Below, piece by piece: positions 17,164 to 25,254 of a stretch of DNA of 64,000 nucleotides; within the stretch, counting starts at the first letter, position 1; the number at the start of each line of letters is the position of its first letter. The position numbers and the translations under genes are program-made. The notes beneath the pieces were generated by a model that saw nothing but the letters and a program-made list of their open reading frames with translations, searched no databases and was not told where the DNA came from. This stretch comes from COE1 sp963596435 (GTDB lineage Bacteria; Bacillota; Clostridia; Lachnospirales; Lachnospiraceae), in contig CAVBMG010000004.1 in NCBI GenBank assembly GCA_963596435.1, forward strand, positions 1 through 64,000. Reading direction: 5' to 3'.

Positions 17164-18039
17164 CTACCTTTCCCCATTGTAAAACTGTGTTACTTTGATC
17201 TGCTTGGCCAGTCCCATCTCTCTCAATGCCTTCTCTGCGGCCAATGCCTCCTGTTCCTCTTTATATATACCAAATACAGTAGGTCCGCTTCCACTCATTA
17301 ACGCATTCATTGCCCCATGTTCTTTCATGAAGTCCTTGATCTGCGCAATAACAGGAAACTGCTCTACAGTAACGGTTTCCAGTACATTATCCATTCTGTC
17401 TGTAATTCCCTGCAGACTTCCCTGCTTCAATGCCTCTATCATCCCATCAATATCAGGATGGCTGCTCAGTTCATCTGCCTTTAGACTCTGATACACATCT
17501 TTGGTTGATACCATAATAGGCGGTTTGGCAACCAGAATAGATGCCTCAGGTGGTGCTGGCAGTTCGGTAAGCTTCTCCCCGATTCCTTCTGCCAGTGCTG
17601 TTCCTCCCTGAATACAGAATGGAATATCCGCACCCAGACGCAAGGCCTGTTCCATCAGCTGTTCTCTGGTCTGTCCCAGTTCAAAAAGCTCATTCATTGC
17701 CAGCATGGTTGCAGCGGCATCTGTACTTCCGCCAGCCATTCCTGCTGCTACGGGAATATGCTTCTTTAGATGAATCTCTATTCCTTCTTTGATGGAATAA
17801 TACTCTTTCATCAGTTTTGCCGCACGAAATATAAGGTTATTTCCAATATCTCCCAGGGGATCTTTACTGTCTACAGATAAAATAATATCCGGATCTTTAC
17901 GTTTGTTGAATTCCAGTTCATCATACAGATCAATTGTCTGCATGATCATTTTCACTTTATGATACCCATTGGGCAGACGTCCACATACATCCAGTCCTAA
18001 ATTCACCTTGGCTCTTGCCTTATATTTCAATTTATCCAT
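17164..18039 (-). CDS. ispE: 4-diphosphocytidyl-2-C-methyl-D-erythritol kinase
   Basis: A 291-residue GHMP kinase of the MEP isoprenoid pathway that phosphorylates CDP-methylerythritol at its 2-hydroxyl. It shows the N-terminal KARAKVNLGLDVCGRLPNGYH, the ATP-binding PVAAGMAGGSTDAAA, and the C-terminal MSGSGPTVFG. The ATG at 18039 has GGAAGG six bases upstream; in-frame starts 24 bases earlier lack a site. It is the first gene of an operon with gntR, a small membrane protein gene and the DUF1934 gene, behind a near-consensus promoter. Confidence 0.96.
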   Translation of the reverse strand: MDKLKYKARAKVNLGLDVCGRLPNGYHKVKMIMQTIDLYDELEFNKRKDPDIILSVDSKDPLGDIGNNLIFRAAKLMKEYYSIKEGIEIHLKKHIPVAAGMAGGSTDAAATMLAMNELFELGQTREQLMEQALRLGADIPFCIQGGTALAEGIGEKLTELPAPPEASILVAKPPIMVSTKDVYQSLKADELSSHPDIDGMIEALKQGSLQGITDRMDNVLETVTVEQFPVIAQIKDFMKEHGAMNALMSGSGPTVFGIYKEEQEALAAEKALREMGLAKQIKVTQFYNGER

Positions 18040-18080
18040 GTTTCTTCCTTCCATGTGCTGCATTGTACGTTACCGTGATC

Positions 18081-18102
18081 ATTGTACTTCATTCAGTACA
18101 AT
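18081..18102 (-). promoter_or_regulatory. Perfect inverted repeat in the ispE-gntR leader
   Basis: ATTGTACT (18081-18088), six bases, AGTACAAT (18095-18102). It lies about ten bases after the predicted transcription start. Position and symmetry suit a dimeric repressor, most simply the GntR protein of the same operon. A second TTGTAT/ATACAA dyad overlaps the -10 region. Confidence 0.5.
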
Positions 18103-18118
18103 ATACATTTTGTATTCG

Positions 18119-18147
18119 ATTATATACAATTTCTAAAGATTCGTCAA
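18119..18147 (-). promoter_or_regulatory. Near-consensus promoter of the ispE operon
   Basis: On the minus strand TTGACG (18142-18147), a 17-base spacer and TATAAT (18119-18124). One mismatch to the housekeeping consensus. Confidence 0.75.
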
Positions 18148-18163
18148 TATCATCATTTACCGT

Positions 18164-18190
18164 TAAGTTTTCTTACAGACCTGTCGATAT
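18164..18190 (+). promoter_or_regulatory. Candidate sigma-D (motility) promoter
   Basis: TAAG (18164-18167), exactly 15 bases, GTCGATAT (18183-18190). The known sigma-D/FliA pattern is TAAA-15-GCCGATAT, so this has one mismatch in each box with correct spacing. It would drive the gene at 18313 with a leader of about 115 bases. Confidence 0.5.
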
Positions 18191-18237
18191 ATAAGATGAG
18201 AGTTAATGTATCCGTTTCACAGTAATGCAAGGATGCA

Positions 18238-18266
18238 GTGTGAAATATTTCACACACAAATTTGTG
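18238..18266. promoter_or_regulatory. Two abutting perfect palindromes, CRP/Rex-like
   Basis: GTGTGAAATATTTCACAC (18238-18255) is a perfect 18-base palindrome containing TGTGA-6-TCACA, the CRP-type pattern. It also differs from the classical Rex operator only at its outer bases. CACAAATTTGTG (18255-18266) is a second perfect palindrome sharing one base with the first. They lie between the sigma-D-like promoter and the start codon at 18313. Confidence 0.55.
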
Positions 18267-18312
18267 CCCGCGGCTCAAGGTTTGCAGGCTACAGAAAGGT
18301 ATGGTTATAATT

Positions 18313-19002
18313 ATGGATGTAAACGGACTTACTTACACAATGTCAGCTACTGTATCTGATATCAAAAACGAGAAAACTGATACAGCTGCGAAAACCGACA
18401 GTACACAAACAAAAGATAACAGTACAGAACAGGCAACAGCCACCACTCCAAAGCAGGATGATACAGCTGTTGTCTATGATAAGAGCAAACTCAGTGAAGA
18501 TGACAGAAAAACAATTGTAGAACAGTTAAAAGCCGATCAGGAGAAACGCCAGACTCAGCTTACTGATCTTGTAAAAAACATGATGTCCAAACAGGCTACT
18601 ACTTTTGGACAGGCTACAGATATCTGGAAATTCCTTGCAAAAGGTAATTTTACTGTAGATGCTGAGACCAAAGCAAAAGCCCAGAAGGATATCGCAGATG
18701 ATGGATACTGGGGTGTTGAGCAGACCTCAGACCGTATTGTTTCCTTTGCTACAGCATTGGCAGGTGACGACAGCAAGGCTCTTGAGAAAATGCGTGATGC
18801 ATTTGTCAAAGGCTATAAGCAGGCTGAGAAACAGTGGGGCGGCAAGCTTCCTGATATTTCCCAGAGAACTTATGATGCTGTCATGAAGAAATTCGATTCC
18901 ATTTCTTCCAAAAAAGAAGAAAAATCCGATAGCAACAGCGATGGCAAGGTCATCATCAAAGACAATACAACAACAGAAGATACCGCTAATTCGTTAGCTT
19001 AA
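18313..19002 (+). CDS. Protein of unknown function, possibly motility-associated
   Basis: A 229-residue protein without signal peptide or membrane segment. Residues 15-55 and the last 30 are low-complexity, rich in Thr, Lys, Asp and Ser. The centre is a helical domain with ADDGYWGVEQTSDRIVSFA and EKQWGGKLPDISQRTYDAV, which resembles, from memory, the DUF5610-type domain of some flagellar-regulon proteins. That resemblance is uncertain. The ATG at 18313 was chosen over an earlier ATG because AAAGG is too close to the earlier one. The upstream sigma-D-like promoter supports a motility link. It has its own strong terminator. Confidence 0.65.
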   Translation: MDVNGLTYTMSATVSDIKNEKTDTAAKTDSTQTKDNSTEQATATTPKQDDTAVVYDKSKLSEDDRKTIVEQLKADQEKRQTQLTDLVKNMMSKQATTFGQATDIWKFLAKGNFTVDAETKAKAQKDIADDGYWGVEQTSDRIVSFATALAGDDSKALEKMRDAFVKGYKQAEKQWGGKLPDISQRTYDAVMKKFDSISSKKEEKSDSNSDGKVIIKDNTTTEDTANSLA

Positions 19003-19017
19003 TCAAATACCACCAAC

Positions 19018-19048
19018 AAGAACGGGGCTGTTCAAAGCCCCGTTCTTT
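19018..19048 (+). terminator. Strong intrinsic terminator
   Basis: Arms AAGAACGGGGCT (19018-19029) and AGCCCCGTTCTT (19036-19047), a six-base loop, then TTATATTT. It ends the gene at 18313 and lies at the end of the convergent SPOCS gene. Confidence 0.9.
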
Positions 19049-20645
19049 ATATTTCACCGGATTTTACGATCAGCAGTTTATCTCCCGGTGTGATATCTTC
19101 ACTGGTAAGTTGATTGACTTCCTTTATTTTATCCACGCTGACATAATATTTTCTTCCTATCTGCCAGAGTGTATCTCCTTCTTTTACAAAATATATGGCA
19201 AAACCGGGAAGCTTCTCCAATTTGGAACTGTCCAACTCTGTAATCTTCAGATCAGTCAGAATCTCTTCCTGTGCCTCACCATAGAGCATCAGATGCAGGG
19301 TCAATACAGCCTGCCATTCTATCCTTTCCCCATCCTTCATAGTCACATGCAATTGTTCCAGCTGTGGTTTCAGAGAACAGTTCTCTATATTATATTCCAT
19401 ATCCTTCTGTAGTCCTGATAACTTCCTGGTTATGGTAAATGGCAGTCTGCTCTCAGCCATGGCGAAATTATTACCGTCTTCATTATTCAGGTATAAGACC
19501 TGTACTTCGGCACTTCCCCTGATCTCTATCTCATCATCTCCAAAGATACAGTTCTCAATCTCAGGCTTTGCTTCGCTATGGCATATTTGTAATATTTTTG
19601 TATCAATTCCATCCGGCTTTACTGTGCCGGTCAGTTTCTCTTCCAGATAGGCATCCTGTTGCAGCTGTCTGAACTTCTTCGGACTGGAGATTGCAGCCAC
19701 TTCACAGCTTACCCCATAGACGTCAGCTACAATAGGTGAAGATTCCTTCTGCAAAAGCTTAATCTCCAGTTCCAGTGCCAGCTCCACTCCAAGCATCCTT
19801 GCTTCGCCATCGCTGTCTTCCCGTACAGTAATCTCCTCATGCCCTACTTCATATGCAATGTCCGCTGTCATCATTTCTTCGCAGCCCTGACATTCAATAT
19901 TTCCGCTAAAAGGCATCGTTGTCTCATACCAATTTGTCCTGCCACTGATATCCTCTTTATATATAAGGAAAAGAGACAGTTCACCACCTACTGCAATTTT
20001 CCCTGAAAGGGGCTTAAAATTCACATGTTGAATTGCTGTACTTCTCCAGATGACCGTCCCTACCGCAGGTAAACCCGCGGGCAACTTGTTCTCTTCGTGG
20101 ATTCGAAACAGATCCCGCTTACTTACTGCTGTTTCCAGATAGTCCAGCGGCTTCTTGCGGTATTCCAGCTCTTTTCCACCTTTTGCCTGCTCCTTCTCTG
20201 CTCCATTCAGATCTACACATACTTCTTCCTGGGTATTCTCTTCTACTCTGGGCATAAGGCTGATTACAGCCTGAATACTCAGCTTTCGTGAATTGATAAG
20301 ATTCACTCTCATATCTTCCAGATTGGTGTTACAGATAGCCCTGTCTGTGCTTTCCACCATATCCATGTAGATTTCTTCCATGAAGGGCAGTTCACCCTCC
20401 ATCCCGGCAAGCCCGGAGTCTTTTCCTTCTGCAAGATACAGAATCTGATACACAAGTCTGCCTTTTACCCAGACCTTATTGGTTCCGGACTTTACTTCAT
20501 CTACCTTGATTTTTCCTCTGGTAAATACAGGCTTGCCAACATCCGGTCTGCTGTCCGATACATTAATATCCTCTTCCAGCGGAATCTGCAATAATGCCTT
20601 TGCCTTGATCCGTTCTGTATGTATATTCTTTTTCACAAGTTCCAT
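19047..20645 (-). CDS. SPOCS (DUF3794) and LysM protein, spore-coat type
   Basis: A 532-residue protein with repeated SPOCS/DUF3794 beta domains, ending in a LysM peptidoglycan-binding module (YFVKEGDTLWQIGRKYYVSV to ITPGDKLLIVK, last 50 residues). SPOCS and LysM domains occur together in coat morphogenetic proteins such as SpoVID and SafA and in many clostridial coat proteins. It therefore likely assembles on the forespore surface in the mother cell. No signal peptide is present, as expected for that compartment. The ATG at 20645 is preceded by GAGAGG, which lies in the arm of a long inverted repeat, and a sigma-E-like promoter overlaps the other arm. Confidence 0.85.
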   Translation of the reverse strand: MELVKKNIHTERIKAKALLQIPLEEDINVSDSRPDVGKPVFTRGKIKVDEVKSGTNKVWVKGRLVYQILYLAEGKDSGLAGMEGELPFMEEIYMDMVESTDRAICNTNLEDMRVNLINSRKLSIQAVISLMPRVEENTQEEVCVDLNGAEKEQAKGGKELEYRKKPLDYLETAVSKRDLFRIHEENKLPAGLPAVGTVIWRSTAIQHVNFKPLSGKIAVGGELSLFLIYKEDISGRTNWYETTMPFSGNIECQGCEEMMTADIAYEVGHEEITVREDSDGEARMLGVELALELEIKLLQKESSPIVADVYGVSCEVAAISSPKKFRQLQQDAYLEEKLTGTVKPDGIDTKILQICHSEAKPEIENCIFGDDEIEIRGSAEVQVLYLNNEDGNNFAMAESRLPFTITRKLSGLQKDMEYNIENCSLKPQLEQLHVTMKDGERIEWQAVLTLHLMLYGEAQEEILTDLKITELDSSKLEKLPGFAIYFVKEGDTLWQIGRKYYVSVDKIKEVNQLTSEDITPGDKLLIVKSGEI

Positions 20646-20652
20646 ATTTAAA

Positions 20653-20704
20653 AAGACCTCTCGAAGAATCCTGACTTATCACATTCTATTCTTCGAAAGG
20701 TCTT
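20653..20704 (-). promoter_or_regulatory. Long inverted repeat enclosing the SPOCS gene ribosome binding site
   Basis: Plus-strand arms AAGACCTCTCGAAGAAT (20653-20669) and ATTCTTCGAAAGGTCTT (20688-20704) pair at 16 of 17 bases around an 18-base loop. In the minus-strand message the downstream arm carries the Shine-Dalgarno GAGAGG (20657-20662), 11 bases before the ATG, and is followed by a short T run. It can act as the pyrD terminator and as a cap on the SPOCS ribosome binding site. Confidence 0.75.
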
Positions 20705-20711
20705 AATATGC
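20683..20711 (-). promoter_or_regulatory. Candidate sigma-E promoter of the SPOCS gene
   Basis: Minus-strand GCATATT (20705-20711), 14 bases, AATAGAAT (20683-20690). The -35 fits the sigma-E consensus fully and the -10 matches CATACAAT at six of eight bases with canonical spacing. The predicted start, around 20676, lies in the hairpin loop, after the upstream arm. Confidence 0.6.
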
Positions 20712-20723
20712 GTATTATACATA

Positions 20724-21629
20724 TTATCTGACTGCACCGATCAGTTCTGTCAGATTCTCCACATGGTAGCGCTCCATGTACTCTTCTATTCCTTTTACAA
20801 CTTCAGCAGTTGTATAAGGATTTACAAAATTCATGGCACCTACAGCAACGCCGGTCGCTCCTGCCAGCATGAATTCAATGGCATCCTCTGCGTTGGCAAT
20901 ACCTCCCATACCAATAATAGGAATCTTCACTGCCTGCGCTACCTGATATACCATACGAACTGCTACAGGCTTAATAGCAGGGCCTGAGAGACCGCCTGTC
21001 TTATTTGCCAGTGCGAATGTTCTCTTATGGATATCTATCTTCATACCGGTAATAGTATTGATCAGGGAAAGGGCATCACTTCCTGCTGACTCAGCTGCCC
21101 TTGCCATTTCTGTAATGTCTGTTACATTAGGCGAGAGCTTCATAATAATGGGCTGTTTTGCCTTGGCTTTGATCTGTTTCGTAATATCATAGAGACAATC
21201 TGGATTCTGTCCAAAGGCAATGCCTCCATGGCTTACATTAGGACAGGACACGTTGATCTCCAGCATATCAACCGGCTGATCCCCCAACTTTTCCACAACC
21301 TCTATATAATCTTCTACTGTTCGTCCACATACATTCACAATAATTCTGGTATCAAACTGTTTTAAGAATGGAATGTCTCTCTCAATAAAGACATCAATTC
21401 CCGGGTTCTGCAGTCCTATTGCATTGAGCATGCCGCCATATGTCTCCATCACTCGTGGGGTAGGGTTACCTTCCCATGGAACATTGGCAACGCCCTTGGT
21501 CACCACTGCACCCAGGCAGTTCAGATCTACAAATTCAGAGTATTCCATACCGGAACCAAATGTTCCTGATGCTGTCATAACAGGATTCTTAAATTCTACA
21601 CCTGCAATCGTAACTTTTGTATTTTTCAT
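20724..21629 (-). CDS. pyrD: Dihydroorotate dehydrogenase B, catalytic subunit
   Basis: A 301-residue FMN enzyme of pyrimidine synthesis that oxidises dihydroorotate to orotate. It belongs to class 1B, recognised by the active-site Cys in NVSCPNVSHGG, plus FKNPVMTASGTFG at the N terminus and GMGGIANAEDAIEFMLAGA near the FMN phosphate. Class 1B enzymes work with PyrK, which passes electrons to NAD; pyrK lies directly upstream, with its TGA overlapping the pyrD ATG by one base. Confidence 0.97.
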   Translation of the reverse strand: MKNTKVTIAGVEFKNPVMTASGTFGSGMEYSEFVDLNCLGAVVTKGVANVPWEGNPTPRVMETYGGMLNAIGLQNPGIDVFIERDIPFLKQFDTRIIVNVCGRTVEDYIEVVEKLGDQPVDMLEINVSCPNVSHGGIAFGQNPDCLYDITKQIKAKAKQPIIMKLSPNVTDITEMARAAESAGSDALSLINTITGMKIDIHKRTFALANKTGGLSGPAIKPVAVRMVYQVAQAVKIPIIGMGGIANAEDAIEFMLAGATGVAVGAMNFVNPYTTAEVVKGIEEYMERYHVENLTELIGAVR

Positions 21630-22405
21630 CAGATATCCACCTCACTTGCCAGATATACGGGGCCATCCGTACAGATTCTTGCATTCTTCACATGGGAATG
21701 TTCATCTACATTTTTGGTCTTTACTACGCAGCCAAGACAGGCGCCTACGCCGCATGCCATTCTCTCTTCCAGAGAAATATAGGCCGGAATATTCTGCTCC
21801 TGTGCATATTTCTTAATTGCACGAAGCATTGGCATAGGTCCGCATGCAAAAATAACATCTGCTTTTAAATTATTCTCTGCAATTGCATTCATGACATTAC
21901 CCTTGGTTCCCTCACTGCCATCTTCCGTTGCCACATACAAATTACCATATTGCTTCAATTCATCTGCCAGGAATAATTCAGAATTACGGTAGCCTACAAT
22001 AATGTCCTTCTCACAATCAAGCTCCTTGGCTAATTCAAGCATAGGAGGAATTCCTATACCGCCTCCCATTAAGAAAGCTTTTTTGCCTTTGGCAGCCTCA
22101 AGAGGAAAGCCATTGCCCAATGTACCCAGAATATCAATCGGTGCGCCTGCATGATATCCTGAGAATTCCTTTGTGCCCTTACCTGCCACTCTGTATACGA
22201 TTCGGATTCTGCGATTCTCCTTATCTACTTCACAGATACTGATAGGACGTGGCAATAACGTTGACTTATCCTGTGTATATACACTGATAAATTGTCCCGG
22301 CTTCGCCTGCTGACTTAAATCCGTTGCTATCCACATATCATAAATGCCCGTTGCAATTTCTGTCTGACTCACTACAACAGTAGTTTCTTTCTTCTTACCT
22401 GACAT
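21629..22405 (-). CDS. pyrK: Dihydroorotate dehydrogenase B, electron transfer subunit
   Basis: A 258-residue FAD and [2Fe-2S] protein that passes electrons from PyrD to NAD. The ferredoxin-reductase fold shows LLPRPISICE (FAD), LMGGGIGIPPML (NAD side) and the cluster cysteines in MACGVGACLGC with a later ARIC. The ATG at 22405 follows GGAGGAAGAGC; the frame extends upstream, but those 25 residues run into the terminator of the preceding gene. Confidence 0.96.
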   Translation of the reverse strand: MSGKKKETTVVVSQTEIATGIYDMWIATDLSQQAKPGQFISVYTQDKSTLLPRPISICEVDKENRRIRIVYRVAGKGTKEFSGYHAGAPIDILGTLGNGFPLEAAKGKKAFLMGGGIGIPPMLELAKELDCEKDIIVGYRNSELFLADELKQYGNLYVATEDGSEGTKGNVMNAIAENNLKADVIFACGPMPMLRAIKKYAQEQNIPAYISLEERMACGVGACLGCVVKTKNVDEHSHVKNARICTDGPVYLASEVDI

Positions 22406-22462
22406 GCTCTTCCTCCAATTCCTTATGGTATATTTCACACTAATTACAGTATAAAATAAGAA

Positions 22463-22497
22463 GAGATGATGTGCAAGCACATCATCCCTTCTCTGTA
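22463..22497 (-). terminator. Terminator overlapping the end of the CE12 gene
   Basis: On the minus strand GATGATGTGC, TT, GCACATCATC extends on both sides into a purine/pyrimidine stem and is followed by TTCTTATTTTAT. The CE12 stop codon lies inside the upstream arm. It separates the pectin island from pyrK. Confidence 0.85.
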
Positions 22498-23210
22498 CGA
22501 TAACCTATTTCTTTTTCATTTAATGCTTCTTCTTCCACGAGAAGGTCTGCATAGACACCGCCGGCTTCCTGTAAACCCTTTGCAATCAGTCCGGCAAATA
22601 ATACTGCGCCGTCATAACGAAGATGTGTATTATCTGTCTTACCATCAGGATAATTCTTGTACTCTCCCTTGGAGAAATACATAAACCACTTACGGCTGCC
22701 CACTTCACCAGCCTTCTTTAACTCCGTACGGCTCATGCTGTAGAGGTCTACCAGTGGAACATTGCATTTCTCTGCTGTCTGCTTCATAGCTGCTACATAG
22801 TCAGAATGCGCACCTATGCCAAGATGCTTATCATCCACAAAGCATCTGCGCTCCAATGGAGTGATCAATACAGGGTAAGCACCATGCTTCCTTGCTACAT
22901 TGACAAAAATCTCCAGATTCTCCATAAAGGAAGAAAAAGGCTCTGTATATCTTGCCGGATCCTGATTCTTTTCATCATTATGTCCGAACTGGATAAACAG
23001 GAAATCTCCTTCTCTTATTTCATCATCAATTCTCTGAAGACGTCCCTCATCAATATAACTCTTGGTGCTTCTGCCATTTCTGGCATAATTTACTACTGTT
23101 ACATCGTCTTTTGTATACAAGGAAAATACTTGTCCTATACCAGTCTGCGGGTAGGTCATAAACTTATTAGTCTGAACTGTTGAATCTGCTGCCCAAAAAA
23201 TTTTCCTCAT
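22482..23210 (-). CDS. SGNH-type rhamnogalacturonan acetylesterase (CE12-like)
   Basis: A 242-residue cytoplasmic esterase. The SGNH blocks are in order: AADSTV with catalytic Ser10, NYARNGRSTKS with the Gly/Asn oxyanion residues, FGHND, and the C-terminal DNTHLRYDG with the Asp-His pair. This pattern is typical of CE12 enzymes such as YesT/RhgT that remove acetyl groups from rhamnogalacturonan. No signal peptide is seen, so it would act on imported oligosaccharides. It lies 57 bases after the second permease gene and ends the island. Confidence 0.85.
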   Translation of the reverse strand: MRKIFWAADSTVQTNKFMTYPQTGIGQVFSLYTKDDVTVVNYARNGRSTKSYIDEGRLQRIDDEIREGDFLFIQFGHNDEKNQDPARYTEPFSSFMENLEIFVNVARKHGAYPVLITPLERRCFVDDKHLGIGAHSDYVAAMKQTAEKCNVPLVDLYSMSRTELKKAGEVGSRKWFMYFSKGEYKNYPDGKTDNTHLRYDGAVLFAGLIAKGLQEAGGVYADLLVEEEALNEKEIGYRTEKG

Positions 23211-23267
23211 TTATTCTCCCTCTCCTTTTTATTTCAATAAGAAGGGGGACTTAATGTCCCCCTGATA

Positions 23268-24125
23268 TTACTCTTTTACAGCTCCGATATTAACACCGGT
23301 TACAAAGTATTTCTGTAAGAAAGGATACAATATCATGAATGGCAGGATTGCTGCAATAATACCTGCATTGAACAGTGTATTCTGTGATACATTGTAAGAT
23401 GTTGTAGGTGTATCACCGTCCATGATCATGTTTCTTAACTTATACTGGAAGTTGACCTGATCAGGGTCTGTAATATAAATCTTAACTGTGGTGTAATCAT
23501 TCCATACTGTTACGGCAAACATCAGACCGATAGAAGCAAGTGCTGCCTTAGACAGAGGAAGAACGATCTTGAAGAAGATTCCCATAGGAGAGCATCCATC
23601 GAGTTCTGCTGCTTCGTATAAAGAATCAGGAATACCTTCAAAGAAGTTTCTCATAAGTACAAGGTTGTAAACGTTCATACCATGCTTGAATACAAGAATC
23701 CACATATTGTTTACAAGACCGATCTTCTTCATAACGAGGTATTCAGGAATCATACCGCCAGAGAAGATCATTGTAAACAGAAGCATGTATGCAAGGAAGT
23801 TACGTCCGGGCATGTTGAACTGTACGAGTACATAACCACCAAGTGTTGATAATATCAGACCAAGTAGAGTTCCGAGAATTGTTGTTACTACGGAGTTAAT
23901 GAATGGTCTGTAGAGTGCTGATGTCTGAATAATGGTCTTGTAACCATCAACAGTAGGATGGCTTGGCCATAACTGGAACTGATATACACCAACCGCATTG
24001 AAAGAATCTACCAAAACCTTCCAGATAGGAACCAGAACCAGTAAACCGATTAAAATAAATACGATATAGTTTACAACGTCAAATACGTGTAATCTTTGTT
24101 TACGACTAGGTTGTTCTTTTGCCAT
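23268..24125 (-). CDS. Carbohydrate ABC transporter permease (LplC/YesQ-like)
   Basis: A 285-residue inner-membrane permease with six predicted helices. The EAA loop that docks the ATPase is LYEAAELDGCSPMGIFFKIV. The C terminus FVTGVNIGAVKE is typical of this CUT1 subfamily. It pairs with the permease 11 bases upstream. No ATPase gene is nearby, as usual for CUT1 systems sharing an MsmX-type ATPase. Confidence 0.93.
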   Translation of the reverse strand: MAKEQPSRKQRLHVFDVVNYIVFILIGLLVLVPIWKVLVDSFNAVGVYQFQLWPSHPTVDGYKTIIQTSALYRPFINSVVTTILGTLLGLILSTLGGYVLVQFNMPGRNFLAYMLLFTMIFSGGMIPEYLVMKKIGLVNNMWILVFKHGMNVYNLVLMRNFFEGIPDSLYEAAELDGCSPMGIFFKIVLPLSKAALASIGLMFAVTVWNDYTTVKIYITDPDQVNFQYKLRNMIMDGDTPTTSYNVSQNTLFNAGIIAAILPFMILYPFLQKYFVTGVNIGAVKE

Positions 24126-24136
24126 TTCCGTACCTC

Positions 24137-25099
24137 CTATACAATACCGCGTCCGCGTGTCTTCTTACTTGCCCAGTTACATACAAGAACCAGGAAGCAT
24201 CCTACTAAGCCCTTGAAAAGACCAACCGCTGTGGAATAACCATAGTTAGGCAGTGCAATTGCGAATGTCTGACGATAAATATATGTTGAAATAACATCAG
24301 ATACATCATATACTGCATTGTTATATAATACAAATACAGATTCGAACATGTTCATAACCTTTGCCAGGTTCAGGATCAATACAGTAATAATAGTATTGCC
24401 CAAAGCAGGCACTGTTACGAAACGGATCTTCTGCATACGAGTAGCACCGTCAATATCAGCTGCTTCGTATAATTCAGGATTAATACCTGATAATGTCGCA
24501 AGGAAAATGATCGTTCCCCAACCTGTCTCTTTCCAGATATTAATAATGTAGAAAATCGGACGCCACCAAGCTGTACTTGCCAGGAAGTAGATGTTCTTAT
24601 CAGCATCTGTCAGGATACCCAGATCTCTTAACCAACCATTTACAAGACCTGTACTGGATGGAGACAGTAACAAACTAAAGATAGATGCAACTACTGCCCA
24701 TGACATAAAGTGTGGCAGATATATAATAGTCTGCAAAGTTTTCTTTGCAAAGAGATTTCCCATTTCATTTAAGAAGATAGACACTACAACCGCAGATACG
24801 TTTGTAATGATCAACTTAATAATACTCAACCAGAGTGTGTTCTTGAATGCTGTCCAGAATGCTGCTGTTGCGAACATTTTCTGGAAATGTGCCAGACCCA
24901 CGAAGCTTGGTGAGCCTACAGGCTTATAATCATAAAAAGACCACTTGATACCAATCATTGGCCAATAATTAAAAATAAACAGAAAAATCAAAACTGGAAG
25001 GAACATTACATAATAGCCCCTGTTATTCCAGATACGAAGCTTCAGCGGTTTCTCGCGTACTTCTATACCAGTAGAAGTCATAACTGTTTTCTTACTCAT
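24137..25099 (-). CDS. Carbohydrate ABC transporter permease (LplB/YesP-like)
   Basis: A 320-residue permease with a cytoplasmic leader of about 25 residues and six predicted helices. Its EAA loop is LYEAADIDGATRMQKIRFVT. It forms the heterodimeric channel with the following permease. A long untranslated gap of 155 bases with a hairpin separates it from the solute-binding protein gene, which is consistent with lower permease expression. Confidence 0.93.
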   Translation of the reverse strand: MSKKTVMTSTGIEVREKPLKLRIWNNRGYYVMFLPVLIFLFIFNYWPMIGIKWSFYDYKPVGSPSFVGLAHFQKMFATAAFWTAFKNTLWLSIIKLIITNVSAVVVSIFLNEMGNLFAKKTLQTIIYLPHFMSWAVVASIFSLLLSPSSTGLVNGWLRDLGILTDADKNIYFLASTAWWRPIFYIINIWKETGWGTIIFLATLSGINPELYEAADIDGATRMQKIRFVTVPALGNTIITVLILNLAKVMNMFESVFVLYNNAVYDVSDVISTYIYRQTFAIALPNYGYSTAVGLFKGLVGCFLVLVCNWASKKTRGRGIV

Positions 25100-25180
25100 A
25101 CCGTTCTTCTTCCTTTCCTACTTCCTCATACCACTTTGTCATCAGGCCGGATAGAACGGCCATAACTCTCTCATGAATAA

Positions 25181-25208
25181 CTGTCCTACTTCAGATGAAG
25201 CAGGACAG
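25181..25208 (-). promoter_or_regulatory. Hairpin between solute-binding protein and permease genes
   Basis: CTGTCCTACTTC (25181-25192) and GAAGCAGGACAG (25197-25208) pair with one mismatch around a four-base loop. There is no strong T run, so it is more likely a partial attenuator or a 3'-end mRNA stabiliser than a full terminator. A second small dyad, GGCCG/CGGCC, lies at 25145-25161. Confidence 0.6.
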
Positions 25209-25254
25209 TACCATATTTGTAATTATTTATTACCGAATAATATACGGCTTTATC

